From Bacillus rubiinfantis (GTDB lineage Bacteria; Bacillota; Bacilli; Bacillales; Cytobacillaceae), in NCBI GenBank assembly GCA_000752035.1, contig CCFE01000011.1, positions 581,569 through 645,568 of the forward strand: a stretch of 64,000 nucleotides of DNA, in the 5' to 3' direction. This document shows, piece after piece, positions 24,527 through 33,077 of the stretch; the first letter of the stretch is position 1; each line of letters begins with the position of its first letter. The notes under the pieces are model-generated. The model saw only the letters and a program-made list of their open reading frames with translations. It was not told the origin of the DNA and made no database searches. The translations under genes and the position numbers were made by a program.

Positions 24527-26022
24527 TGGGACTAACTGTGCATGGTGTGCTTGAAAGAAATGCTAGAAAATTTCCTGAAAAAGAGGCCTTTATTACCCCC
24601 AATGTTCGCCTGACCTATGCTGATATGAATGAAAAGTGTAACCAGATTGCACGACTCTTGCAAGCTCAAGGTATTCAGCAAGGTGATAAGGTAGCGGTGA
24701 TGTCGCGGAACAGCGAACATTATTTTTATGCCTTTTTCTCATTAATGAAGCTTGGCGCGATTCCAATGCCGCTCAACATCCGCCTGACGCCGACTGAATT
24801 AGCGGCCATCTTGAAAGAGGTTAACGCGGATGGAATTCTTTTCGAGGATGAACTGCAGGCAAACGTCAAGGCCACAAAGGAGCTACTCCCGCTTACTCAT
24901 ATCTTCTCGATCCAGCAGGCGGGGGCGCTGGCATCGGATTATGCAGCGGACAATTTGGATTTGCCGATTGACTCACGAGATGTTTGCGAAATTTTATTTA
25001 CCTCGGGAACAACTGGAACTCCCAAAGGGGCCGTGTTCAACCATGAACGGGTGTTGGCGGTTGCCACCGCGGTTTCGCTGAATTTTGGCTTATCCAATGA
25101 AGATCGGATGCTGACGCTGATGCCGCTATCCCATTCGGCGCCAATCAATACCTTTTTCATGAGCGGCCTATATAGCGGCTGTTCCCATGTCATTGCTGAT
25201 TTTGCGCCAAAAACGTTTTTGCAGCTGATTCAGCAGGAAAAAACCACCTTTTCGTTTGCCGCGCCGATTGCTTATTTGCTTTCATCGCAGGATCCGGAAA
25301 TTGACCAATACGACTTATCGAGCATGCGCGTGTTTGCCTATGGCGGCGGCCCACTGGCTCTCGCCTCCTACGAGCGCGTAAAGAAGGCGTTTAAAAATGA
25401 GAATTTTTTTCAAGTATATGGTTTAACGGAGGCTGGTCCGAACGGCACTCTCCTCTATCCCCGCGAACATTTGACAAAAGCCGGCAGCATTGGCAAGTAT
25501 GCAACCGTGAATATGGAAATGAGGGTGGTGCGCCCAGACGGCAGCGAGACGGCAGCAAACGAATATGGGGAAATTATTTTAACAGGTGACAGTTTGATGC
25601 TTGAATACTACCAGAAGCTGGAGGAAACAGCGGCGGCGATTAAAGGCGGCTGGCTGTATACCGGCGATATTGCCTACCGCGATGAGGACGGCTATGTCTA
25701 CATTGTCGACCGCAAAAAGGATATCATTATTTCCGGCGGGGTCAATATTTATCCGCGGGAAATCGAGGAAGTCTTAGCGAAACATGAGGCTGTCTCTGAA
25801 TCGTGTGTGGTCGGGATTCCCCATCCAGAATGGGGCGAAACTGTCAAAGCGGTTGTAGTCGCCAAAGAGCCGGTGGCAGAAGAGGAACTGCGCGCCTTTG
25901 TCAGTACCCATTTAGCCGATTACAAGTGCCCGCGACTGTACTCTTTCGTCGAGGAGCTGCCGCGCAATGCAAGTGGAAAAATTTTAAAGCAGCAAGTGAA
26001 ACAGCTTGCCACCTCTGTGTGA
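24526..26022 (+). CDS. Acyl-CoA synthetase (AMP-forming, class I adenylate-forming)
   Basis: A 498-residue enzyme that activates a carboxylic acid with ATP and CoA. Motifs: P-loop-like LFTSGTTGTPKGAVFNH (about residues 160-176), YGLTEAGPNG (about 303), GWLYTGDIAYRDEDGYVYIVDRKKDIIISGGVNIYPREIEEVL (A8/hinge, about 380-425) and the catalytic lysine in NASGKILK (about 485). The ATG overlaps the merR stop (TAATG). Its substrate is probably a medium or branched fatty acid, shared with the divergent acyl-CoA dehydrogenase. A terminator follows. Confidence 0.93.
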   Translation: MGLTVHGVLERNARKFPEKEAFITPNVRLTYADMNEKCNQIARLLQAQGIQQGDKVAVMSRNSEHYFYAFFSLMKLGAIPMPLNIRLTPTELAAILKEVNADGILFEDELQANVKATKELLPLTHIFSIQQAGALASDYAADNLDLPIDSRDVCEILFTSGTTGTPKGAVFNHERVLAVATAVSLNFGLSNEDRMLTLMPLSHSAPINTFFMSGLYSGCSHVIADFAPKTFLQLIQQEKTTFSFAAPIAYLLSSQDPEIDQYDLSSMRVFAYGGGPLALASYERVKKAFKNENFFQVYGLTEAGPNGTLLYPREHLTKAGSIGKYATVNMEMRVVRPDGSETAANEYGEIILTGDSLMLEYYQKLEETAAAIKGGWLYTGDIAYRDEDGYVYIVDRKKDIIISGGVNIYPREIEEVLAKHEAVSESCVVGIPHPEWGETVKAVVVAKEPVAEEELRAFVSTHLADYKCPRLYSFVEELPRNASGKILKQQVKQLATSV

Positions 26023-26138
26023 AGGCAGATGCACAATTATCACATATGCGGCTGGGATTCGTCTGGAAATAGCAGAAACCGTTTCGACTTGTAACGGGTT
26101 TCTTCAAAGGTGCAATACAGTAATTCGCAAGGCAAACA

Positions 26139-26177
26139 GGGTGAGTAATCGAAAACAATTTTCTCACCCTTTTTTTA
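26139..26177 (+). terminator. Terminator of the merR-ligase operon
   Basis: GGGTGAG (26139-26145) with CTCACCC (26163-26169), an inner AAAA/TTTT pair, and a T7 tract. Confidence 0.85.
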
Positions 26178-26284
26178 TTGTATCAATATTATTGATACAA
26201 TAGTTTAAAAAATTACAATCTACATCACTAGTAAATAACACTTCACAAATAGATGTTCTCTATCTGATAAATGAATAGCTAAAA

Positions 26285-26515
26285 TAGATGTAGATTCTCC
26301 CTGTTCGAAATACACGTAAATATTCCGTTTATTTTGGGAAATACTACTATTTCCCTCGAATTAAGGGAAGTTTTTCCGCTTATATGATCCAAATCCTTGG
26401 ATTTTGCCTTATTTAAAGGTAATAAGCGGAATATCTCCGCTAATATCTGCCTATTAAGCCTCAAAATTTGCATTAGACGGAAATTCTCCGCTTATGATTC
26501 TCATACCTATCCTAA
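26285..26515. repeat. AT-rich palindromic repeat island 2
   Basis: Same word family as 7320-7515: AAGGGAAGTTTTTCCGCTTAT, GGCGGAATATCTCCGC-like and CGGAAATTCTCCGCTTAT segments separated by 20-40 nt. Non-coding. Confidence 0.65.
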
Positions 26516-26521
26516 ATTAGA

Positions 26522-26988
26522 GTGGAATTATCTAACATAAGGGAGTCTGATTACTGGGGCATTGTGGGCATTTTTTGTACCGGAATTGGAGCTGTTTATA
26601 CACATCCGGTATTCACTGCTGTATTCGAAGTGACCTGGTGGTGGAAAGTAGTCGTGTTGAAGTCACATTTATCAGCAGGCATCGAGTACACTGCATTGGG
26701 GCAATTTGAAAAGGCTGTTTCCATTCTCGACCCCGAGTGGCTGTTATTTATTCCATCGATGTTATGTTTTCCATTCTTTATCCATATGGCATTACCGTAG
26801 AGCGAAATAAGCTATTTGATAAGGAACAAGCGAGCTATTTTCCCCGAAACTATCAGGAGAATAAACAGTTTCCACTACTTCTAAAGGATGAACCAGGAAA
26901 AATGCGATTTATAGCTTCGTTTCATCACTCACTTTATTTAGAAAGAGCCATCACTGCCTTAGAATCCGAACTGCAGCCCGATTGTTAG
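26522..26988 (+). pseudogene. Frameshifted membrane protein remnant
   Basis: The first frame encodes WGIVGIFCTGIGAVYTHP to ILDPEWLLFIPSMLCF, with two hydrophobic segments; the second frame continues as ILYPYGITVERNKLFDKEQ to QENKQFPLLL. Together they read as one membrane protein of about 150 residues with a 1-nt shift near 26770. No ribosome binding site is seen before 26522, so the 5' end is also uncertain. Family not recognised. Confidence 0.5.
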
Positions 26989-27018
26989 ACACATCTAACA
27001 ATTGGAGGTGCAGTTCAC

Positions 27019-27390
27019 TATCGGACAACTTTTCTTAAAAATCCAGTTTCTTGTCCATTAGACCGCTTCTATTGGACAACTTTTCTTAAAAATCCAGTTT
27101 CTTGTCCATTAGAGCGCTCCTATCGGGCAACTTTTCTTAAAAATCCAGTTTCTTGTCCATTAGAACGCTCCTATCGGACAACTTTTCTTAAAAATCCAGT
27201 TTCTTGTCCATTAGACTGCTTCTATTGGACAACTTTTCTTAAAAATCGAGTTTCTTGTCCATTAGAACGCTTCTATCGGACAACTTTTCTTAAAAATCCA
27301 GTTTCTTGTCCATTAGAACGCTCCTATCGGACAACTTTTCTTAAAAATCCAGATTCCTGTCCATTAGAACGCTTCTATTGGACAGCTTTT
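27019..27390. repeat. 51-nt hairpin repeat array 2
   Basis: Seven units plus a half of the unit in array 1: TTGTCCATTAGA-N5-TCTATTGGACAA inverted repeats joined by CTTTTCTTAAAAATCCAGTT. The linkers here are nearly identical, while loops and arms vary by one or two bases, often as paired changes (T/C in the TATTGGACAA arm). Confidence 0.9.
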
Positions 27391-27510
27391 CCCTTTCAGA
27401 TCAAAACCCGTTATCATGTGTTAATTTAACCTTCAACAAAATTCGAGTGGTGCCTGGCACCACGTTTTCCTTTTAAAACGGAATATTTTAGGATATAATG
27501 GATATATAAT

Positions 27511-27540
27511 AAAAAAGGAGAAGTGCTCCTAACACTTCTC
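27511..27540 (-). terminator. Terminator of the 49-codon ORF
   Basis: GGAGAAGTG/CACTTCTCC stem followed by TTTTTTATT on the minus strand. Confidence 0.8.
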
Positions 27541-27640
27541 CACGCAACTGCTACCGTCAGGGTGGTGGTTGTCTAATTAATTTTGTTTTCGAAAGCCACC
27601 CTTTTGCTTCCTACGGCGCGGGGTGGTTTTCTTGTTATCT
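27511..27640 (+). ncRNA. Putative antisense (type I antitoxin-like) RNA, intact copy
   Basis: Two TATAAT boxes (27494-27499 and 27505-27510) precede an RNA with hairpin 1 (GGAGAAGTG/CACTTCTCC), hairpin 2 (CAACTGCTACC with GGTGGTGGTTG, all 11 pairs if G-U is allowed) and a terminator stem (AAAGCCACCC 27592-27601 with GGGTGGTTTT 27621-27630, then CTTGTTAT). The -35 region is weak. G-U pairs in hairpin 2 become A-C mismatches on the minus strand, so the plus strand is the structured RNA. It overlaps the last 20 codons and 3' end of the convergent ORF, like RatA over txpA or SR4 over bsrG. Confidence 0.6.
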
Positions 27641-27726
27641 AAAAGTTGTTTCCGAAAGATATAAGCAGCGGTTTCCCGTACAATTCCCTTCAGAATTTCT
27701 CGTAGCAGTTCAAGAAATGTTTCCAT
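27577..27726 (-). CDS. 49-residue basic amphipathic peptide, candidate type I toxin
   Basis: The peptide is METFLELLREILKGIVRE, then TAAYIFRKQLLDNKK and TTPRRRKQKGGFRKQN. An amphipathic or hydrophobic first half and a very basic tail are seen. The ATG at 27726 follows GGGAGGTGATAATC, a near-perfect anti-16S match. On the minus strand the terminator (27511-27540) follows the stop by about 40 nt. Truncated copies elsewhere retain only the 3' half, and one only the 5' half (22294). It does not match the TxpA/BsrG or Fst peptides that I know. The toxin role is inferred from layout; a repeat-borne peptide of another kind is possible. Confidence 0.6.
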   Translation of the reverse strand: METFLELLREILKGIVRETAAYIFRKQLLDNKKTTPRRRKQKGGFRKQN

Positions 27727-27845
27727 GATTATCACCTCCCTTCCCTTAAAATTCAGGAAAAGAAGATTGACAACCTGGCCACCCTCACAATATCCAGTTG
27801 CAACCCAATTCTACCATATTCCACACAACTAAGAACCTATCAACC

Positions 27846-28095
27846 TTCGACAAAATTCGGGCGGTACCTGACACCACGTTTTCCTTTTAAACCGGAATAT
27901 TTTAGCATATAATCGATATATAATAAAAAAGAGAAGTGCTACCAACACTTCTCCATGCAACTGCTACCGTCAGGGTGGTGGTTGTCTAGAGTTATTTATT
28001 TTGAGAACCACCCCTATGCTTCCGACGGCGCGGGGTGGTTTTCTTGTTTTCTAATAATTCGAGGCGTACCCTACATGGGTACTCTAGACAATGTT
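27846..28095 (+). ncRNA. Orphan antitoxin-like RNA module, copy 4
   Basis: CGATATATAATAAAAAAG then GAGAAGTG/CACTTCTC, CAACTGCTACC/GGTGGTGGTTG and AACCACCCC with CGGGGTGGTTTTC. The minus-strand ORF keeps only ENKKTTPRRRKHRGG then SQNK and a stop; its 5' end is replaced by GCGTACCCTACATGGGTACTCTAGA. It is in tandem with the intact copy. Confidence 0.6.
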
Positions 28096-28148
28096 TGAAA
28101 AATTACTTTGCCCCCCTCACTTCGGGCTGTACTACTTGATACCAAGGT

Positions 28149-31100
28149 TCAACCACGGCACTCGCGTCTCACATTGGAATAACTAGACTGACTTAACCGT
28201 GAAATAACTTCTTCAACCACTTCCTGCGCTGAATCAGGAAGCTGCTCTTGTTTCGATAATTCCTTATACAAAAAGGCTAAATTAGCTAAATAAACAATTT
28301 CATTTCTGTTTATTCCCCGCTTTGTTACTTCGACTACTCGCACTAACAAATGTTCAGATACTAAGAATGGATTGTCTCGTAAGACAAAGGCAATTCCGCG
28401 AATCGATTCTGAGGCTATTTTTACATTAGAATCTTCTAATCCCACTACGAGCCGTTGTAGTAGTTGGGTTTCCCGCTCACCTAACGCTGCTCTTTCTTTC
28501 AACCAGTAACCAATGAGAAGCTGTCCTGTTTTGCGGATATCTACTTGATGAGAGTAGCTGCTATTTAATAACTTCTCAAATAATACATCAGTAAATTGAT
28601 CAACTTTCGCCAACTGAGCCACTTGGTTGGCCATGTTCATCTCAAATTGTTCGAGGTTGGAAAGTGCTTCAAGATAGTGGGTATCTGCCAACTTACCCAT
28701 ACTCCAAAGTTTGAAGAGAAAATATAACTCTACACTCTTTAACTCTTTACTGATAAACAGCCTTCCAGCTGAAGGTATCGATGATGAGGCCGCATATTTT
28801 TCCTCGATAGATTCCAGGACAACTTTTACTTGGTCATCCGTCATGATTTCAACAACTTGCGCCAACAGATATAGCTCCTGACCATTTCTACTGGAAAGGG
28901 ATTGAGAAAATTCATGAATTCCATATTCAATGAATTCTAGCTGCAATTCAGTATCCAACTGGGTTTTAAAAAATTGAAGCAACAAAAATCTTGCATGGTT
29001 AGCCTCGTCTTCTTCCGCATTTCGCTGATAAATCTTCTTGAACACCACTTGTTTTTGGTCATCTGTAAGCATGTCAGCCTCTAACCAATTAGCCAGTAAG
29101 GAACAATAGGAACTGTCCAGTCTACTAGCTACACCTTCTACCAGACCATCTGGTAGGCTGCCTTTTGCAAAACCTTCCCAATCCAATCTTGCAAAAGCAC
29201 CTATTAAACGAAAGTCACCTATAACCTCTTGTAAAAAATGAAGAATTTTCTTCTGATCGATTGCTTCTTTTCGATAGAATAGACAACGATCGAAAACAGT
29301 GATCAACTTATCCCTGGCATTTGTAAATCTATCGATCACCGGAAACTTCTGAATCTCATCAAACAACTTGAAACTGTATCTGCCAACCTGATCAATCTCT
29401 TCATCTTTTAAAATAGGAATCAACTGAATCCATAATTGAATTAAAGAGGGCAGCCATAATTGGGCAAAATAGAAATAACTATTATCTCTCAAGGAACGAA
29501 TATACCCAATCATATTTTCAACGTAGCGGATGGATTGTTGAAAAAGCATCAACCGCTCTTGTTCAGCAATTTCTGTTAATACCTCAAACCGATAAGCATG
29601 TTTTATCTGTTTGTCGTGGCCAAATAAAATTGCTAGTTCTGTCCCGTTCACTCGTTGATTGTTTTCTACAAAAATATCCAGCAACACATCAAATTTCTTA
29701 TCTGATAGCCCAACATGGGGAATCCCATTTATTTCATAGAAATGGATGATCTCATAAATCGTATAGATGGATTCTCCTTTTAAGGAATTAAAACCAAATC
29801 GATTCGATCCCAACTGTTCCTTCCAGTTCTTATATTCAGACCACCATTTCCCTTTCAGATCATCGAAGTGCTGCCAACGTTTAAAAGTCGGATCTGCCGT
29901 CTCTTTTAATCGTTTGGACAACCTTATGATTGCTTCTTGGACCACTTTTCTTTCCGCTGCTTCAAAAGAATCTTCCAAAAACAAATCATTTAGGAGGAAC
30001 CTTTTGGAAAGATAGGCGAGATATAAACTCCAGTCATCGCTTTTTTCTTCGGCCACTTGAATGGCACGATTATAAACATTCAAAGCTAGCGATCGTTCAC
30101 CAAGTAATAGATAAGTAGAAGCCAGGCGGTTTAACCAAATGGGTTGCTCCCAATCAATCACAATTTGCCGAAGCAATTCGTGAATACGCTCAAAATTCAT
30201 TCCATACTTGGCAACGATAATTTGTAAATATAATAAGGAATTGCGGAACTCAATTGGTAGGGAATCATTTTTTAAAACTTGATTCACTAGCCTTTCCAGT
30301 TCCTCAAACTCACCAAGTAAAAGGAGGCATTCTGCTTTTTCTAATTGATAATGGTAGACAACCTCTGCTTCACACTCCCCTCTTTCTGCTAATGCAATAA
30401 TTTGATCGATCAATGCGATTCCTTCAATCTTATAAAAAGGAGAGACTAATTGTTTTTTATAAATGGACTCAAACAGAGAAAATAATTCATAATGATTCAA
30501 TTTAGAACCATGCTTCTCGAGAAATTGGGTAAATTCTTCAACAAGCTGATAATCTTGACCAGGCGTAACCTGGTTCAGTAACCAAAGTAATTCCTTTGTG
30601 TCCTCATTAGTCCACTCTTGAGATTTAAACAGTGCATACAGTGCAGAACGATCAGCAGTAGCCTTGGTAACCTCCTCTTCTCGCTTTAACTCGTCGATAT
30701 AAAGCGTAAGACTTTGTTGAAAGGCGGCACCTGTATTCTGATGCGGCTTTTTAAAAATGGGCAACAGAATGATATTTCGCTTTTCCCAATATCTCTTCGT
30801 ATAAGGGTCAATATCATCTTCTTTAACAAAGGCATAGGCCTTCCGCTGGTAATCACTGTGCAAAACATCCTTTACCCATCCGTAGATAGCCTTAAAATTC
30901 GCATCAGTTAAACTAAAGCCTACAAACACAACACAATGCTCTGCAAAAATAGATTTAACTTTCACATGGAGCAGTGGGTGATCTTGCTCATAGGTTCGAT
31001 ATTGTTCTTCTGTAAAAACAATGCTTTCCGGACGCTCCATCGACCCATGAAGCTTAAACACTTTCGTACTGGCTGGTTTTGTAGCAATATCTAAATCGGA

Positions 31101-31553
31101 AATGATAACATCGTGATACACGTGCAGCTGCTCTAGTGTCTGCTCAATTAAACAATCTTGATTCGTCGTAATAAATCCCTTCCAGCCCTTTAAGCCAATG
31201 AACTCCTTATGTATGGATGACGGTATATAATCTTTATAGGGAACAGCCTGCAGCAGCTCCTTATAAAAAGCACTAGTTCCAAACTCTTCCTCGAACAATT
31301 GGGCGATGTACAAGTGATTACCGGCAACTTTTTGTGCTAATTCCCGACCATCTAAACTAGGCCATAGCCGCTTCGCTAATTGCTCCATGAACGCCGTCCA
31401 CGTCTTGAACCCCGACTGGACATCTGTTGTCCTTGGTTCAGCATTCATAGAAAAACCAGCACCAACAAAAAGATAAGCATCATCTTTTGACAACGCTTGT
31501 TTAATATCCCTAATGTGTTCTGTATATGGGAGCAATAAATCCTGATGATCCAT
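28149..31553 (-). CDS. SIR2-domain protein with long helical C-terminus (candidate anti-phage NADase)
   Basis: A 1134-residue cytoplasmic protein. The N-terminal SIR2-like domain (about 15-270) has the NAD-site motifs: G31-A-G-F-S35 (VGAGFSMNAEP), T129-T-N-Q-D133 (ITTNQDC), KLHG with H169, and GFSLTD at 212-217. The remaining 860 residues are alpha-helical (TPR/HEAT-like: many leucine-rich helices, e.g. VYHYQLEKAECLLLLGEFEELERLVNQVL). SIR2-plus-helical proteins such as DSR1/DSR2 deplete NAD when they sense a phage protein, and this layout is the same in kind; here it is a single gene with no obvious partner. ATG at 31553. It lies between repeats on both sides, which suggests a mobile or accessory insertion. 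Defence role is inference. Confidence 0.8.
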   Translation of the reverse strand: MDHQDLLLPYTEHIRDIKQALSKDDAYLFVGAGFSMNAEPRTTDVQSGFKTWTAFMEQLAKRLWPSLDGRELAQKVAGNHLYIAQLFEEEFGTSAFYKELLQAVPYKDYIPSSIHKEFIGLKGWKGFITTNQDCLIEQTLEQLHVYHDVIISDLDIATKPASTKVFKLHGSMERPESIVFTEEQYRTYEQDHPLLHVKVKSIFAEHCVVFVGFSLTDANFKAIYGWVKDVLHSDYQRKAYAFVKEDDIDPYTKRYWEKRNIILLPIFKKPHQNTGAAFQQSLTLYIDELKREEEVTKATADRSALYALFKSQEWTNEDTKELLWLLNQVTPGQDYQLVEEFTQFLEKHGSKLNHYELFSLFESIYKKQLVSPFYKIEGIALIDQIIALAERGECEAEVVYHYQLEKAECLLLLGEFEELERLVNQVLKNDSLPIEFRNSLLYLQIIVAKYGMNFERIHELLRQIVIDWEQPIWLNRLASTYLLLGERSLALNVYNRAIQVAEEKSDDWSLYLAYLSKRFLLNDLFLEDSFEAAERKVVQEAIIRLSKRLKETADPTFKRWQHFDDLKGKWWSEYKNWKEQLGSNRFGFNSLKGESIYTIYEIIHFYEINGIPHVGLSDKKFDVLLDIFVENNQRVNGTELAILFGHDKQIKHAYRFEVLTEIAEQERLMLFQQSIRYVENMIGYIRSLRDNSYFYFAQLWLPSLIQLWIQLIPILKDEEIDQVGRYSFKLFDEIQKFPVIDRFTNARDKLITVFDRCLFYRKEAIDQKKILHFLQEVIGDFRLIGAFARLDWEGFAKGSLPDGLVEGVASRLDSSYCSLLANWLEADMLTDDQKQVVFKKIYQRNAEEDEANHARFLLLQFFKTQLDTELQLEFIEYGIHEFSQSLSSRNGQELYLLAQVVEIMTDDQVKVVLESIEEKYAASSSIPSAGRLFISKELKSVELYFLFKLWSMGKLADTHYLEALSNLEQFEMNMANQVAQLAKVDQFTDVLFEKLLNSSYSHQVDIRKTGQLLIGYWLKERAALGERETQLLQRLVVGLEDSNVKIASESIRGIAFVLRDNPFLVSEHLLVRVVEVTKRGINRNEIVYLANLAFLYKELSKQEQLPDSAQEVVEEVISRLSQSSYSNVRRECRG

Positions 31554-31819
31554 GATTCTTCACTCTTTCAAGGGGTAGTTTGGTTTTAGAAAACTCGAAT
31601 ACAAAAATACAGCAACGATTATACTTCGGTAATTCCTATTGTAGACCACAGCTGCCACTTCTACCAGAATAAAACTTGTCTATATGGACCTACATTACAA
31701 GTTCTCTTTCATATGCTAATACAACATCCTTCAATAACTCCAATAGGTCATCTCTCAAATCTTCATGCTCCATGGCAAATTCAATATTGTCTTCACAAAG
31801 CCCAGTTTCTCACCGTCAT
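31554..31819. other. Gap upstream of the SIR2 gene
   Basis: No complete gene. The minus strand of 31690-31775 encodes a tail-like piece (MEHEDLRDDLLELLKDVVLA then YERELVM and a stop) without a ribosome binding site, probably the 3' end of a lost gene. Confidence 0.35.
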
Positions 31820-31935
31820 CATTGACAACATGGCCGCCCTCATACTATCCAGTTGCAACCCTATTCAAACATTTTCTACACAGCTAAAAACTATCCATCT
31901 TCGACAATATTAGAGTGGGCTCCGGGTACCTAGCT
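31820..31935. repeat. Partial repeat unit (leader part)
   Basis: Contains GACAACATGGCCGCCCTC, CCAGTTGCAACCC and CATCTTCGACAATATTAGAG, the leader words of the 27.4-kb unit, ending in a GGCTCCGGGTACC variant of the palindrome. Confidence 0.65.
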
Positions 31936-31969
31936 TTTTGACAGGATCCAGGCAAAGATTAGCTTTAAT

Positions 31970-32110
31970 AAAAGACGAAAACCACCCCCGCCATTAACTG
32001 TAAACACAGTAGGCAGTAGGTGGTTCGCCGATTGCTTAAAAAGGAGCAACTTGGAACAGTTGCATTAGAGAAGTGCTAGGTAACACTCCGATTTTATTAT
32101 ACTACAAAAT
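31970..32110 (-). ncRNA. Diverged antitoxin-like RNA module, copy 5 (opposite strand)
   Basis: On the minus strand: TAGTATAATAAAA promoter-like box, hairpin GGAGTG...CACTTC, hairpin GCAACT-gttcc-AAGTTGC, and a terminator stem AACCACC...GGTGGTTTTCGTCTTTT. The order is the same as in copies 1-4 although the sequence has drifted and the orientation is reversed. A plus-strand ORF fragment (KRRKPPPPLTV or KDENHPRH, depending on frame) may be the tail of a lost toxin gene. Confidence 0.5.
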
Positions 32111-32355
32111 ATCTTTATTTGAGAGGAAATTTTTAAATTTGCATCAAAATATAATTCTCTATTTTAGTGACAAGCACTCTGGATGCCATTACAACCGGAA
32201 TATGTCGAGCCAATATAGGTTACATTACCGACTCTTTTTTTAATATTGATAAAGTGTCCTTATTACACCTCCACTTTTTTTCGCAGCTTACCGCGATTTA
32301 TCTTTAGATAAATAGGGACTGCCCACTAGCCTGACAAACCCTTATCCACCAACAA
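32111..32355. other. Gap without gene
   Basis: About 245 AT-rich bases. The minus strand has AAGTGGAGGTGTAATAAGG, a good ribosome binding site with no open frame behind it, which may be a decayed small gene. Confidence 0.3.
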
Positions 32356-32949
32356 TCAAGATGCTGCTAGTCTGTTAAAGACAGGTCTTAAGGAATCTAT
32401 CGATATTTCCCTTAATTCCATTATTGGGCTACTTTGAATTTCTGCTTTTGAAAGGTCCCAATAATCAAATGTTTCAATAGAGTTCTGAATAGCAGTTTCA
32501 GAAAAATGATTACATAAAGCATAGAAAATGCTAAACTCTTCTTTTGGATTGTCACTTGTTCCGTATACCGGAATAATCATTCGGTTTTCCTCTGTATCAA
32601 CTAAATAGGAACCCCTAATAATTACCTTATCAAATTGATAACCTGGAGTAGGGACAGAAATACAGAACTCCCCTCTTTGGAAACGACTAAAGAAATCTTG
32701 GTATTCAGATGTGATTTCCAGAAACTTTTCTAAAAAACCTGTAGTGATTCTATACTTCATTTCCTGATCAAGATATTCTTGAATAGGAAAAAATGATTTC
32801 CTTTCAAAGGTCCGTTTTAATACACTTTCTGTCGCGCTAATAGATCGGCCAAAATTCTGCCTTTGTTTCAAAGTTGACTTGCTTTCCCTACCAAAGTATA
32901 GTTGAAACACTTTATACAACGTTGCTCTTTGAGTTGCTATAGTTATCAC
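32356..32949 (-). CDS. Hypothetical protein of the accessory region
   Basis: About 197 residues, family not recognised. The N-terminal half is helical and basic (KSTLKQRQNFGRSISATESVLKRTFERK), and the C-terminal half looks alpha/beta (EFCISVPTPGYQFDKVIIRGSYLVDTEENRMIIPVYGTS). The frame opens at GTG 32949, directly against GAAGGA, so the true start is unclear (TTG at about codon 10 is an alternative). The Shine-Dalgarno lies in a hairpin CCTTCAAA-N10-TTTGAAGG (32952-32980), which may block translation. It neighbours a small RNA candidate and two other unknown genes, so a defence or toxin role is possible but not shown. Confidence 0.65.
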   Translation of the reverse strand: MITIATQRATLYKVFQLYFGRESKSTLKQRQNFGRSISATESVLKRTFERKSFFPIQEYLDQEMKYRITTGFLEKFLEITSEYQDFFSRFQRGEFCISVPTPGYQFDKVIIRGSYLVDTEENRMIIPVYGTSDNPKEEFSIFYALCNHFSETAIQNSIETFDYWDLSKAEIQSSPIMELREISIDSLRPVFNRLAAS

Positions 32950-32951
32950 TC

Positions 32952-32981
32952 CTTCAAAATTTTTTTACTTTGAAGGAATTA
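32952..32981 (-). promoter_or_regulatory. Hairpin sequestering the ribosome binding site of the 32356 gene
   Basis: CCTTCAAA and TTTGAAGG pair around an A/T-rich loop; the second arm contains the GAAGG that would bind 16S rRNA. Confidence 0.5.
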
Positions 32982-33002
32982 TGACTGAAAATGTTGTATA
33001 AT

Positions 33003-33077
33003 AGGAATAATGTTAAAAGGAATCAGTCTAATTCCTTCATAAGACCATTGCTGCGCCAACAGTAATGGTCTTTTTTA
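33003..33077 (+). ncRNA. Small RNA candidate with two hairpins
   Basis: Plus strand TATAAT near 32998-33003, then AAGGAAT-CAGTCTA-ATTCCTT and a terminator AAGACCATT...AATGGTCTT with TTTTTTAA. The transcript would be about 70 nt and end against the 33075 gene. The GAAGGAATT word also occurs in the hairpin at 32952-32981, so base-pairing with that mRNA leader is conceivable. Confidence 0.45.

Larger units (their letters stand above)
27425..27845. repeat. Complete 0.42-kb repeat unit with intact ORF and antisense RNA
   Basis: The unit begins with ACCTTCAACAAAATTCGAGTGG and GTGCCTGGCACC, contains the antisense RNA and the 49-codon ORF, then a leader with CCACCCTCACAATATCCAG, and is followed at 27846 by the same starting word (CCTTCGACAAAATTCGGGCGG, GTACCTGACACC). 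So two units stand in tandem here. Partial units with the leader word lie at 31820-31935 and 41325-41420. Confidence 0.75.
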
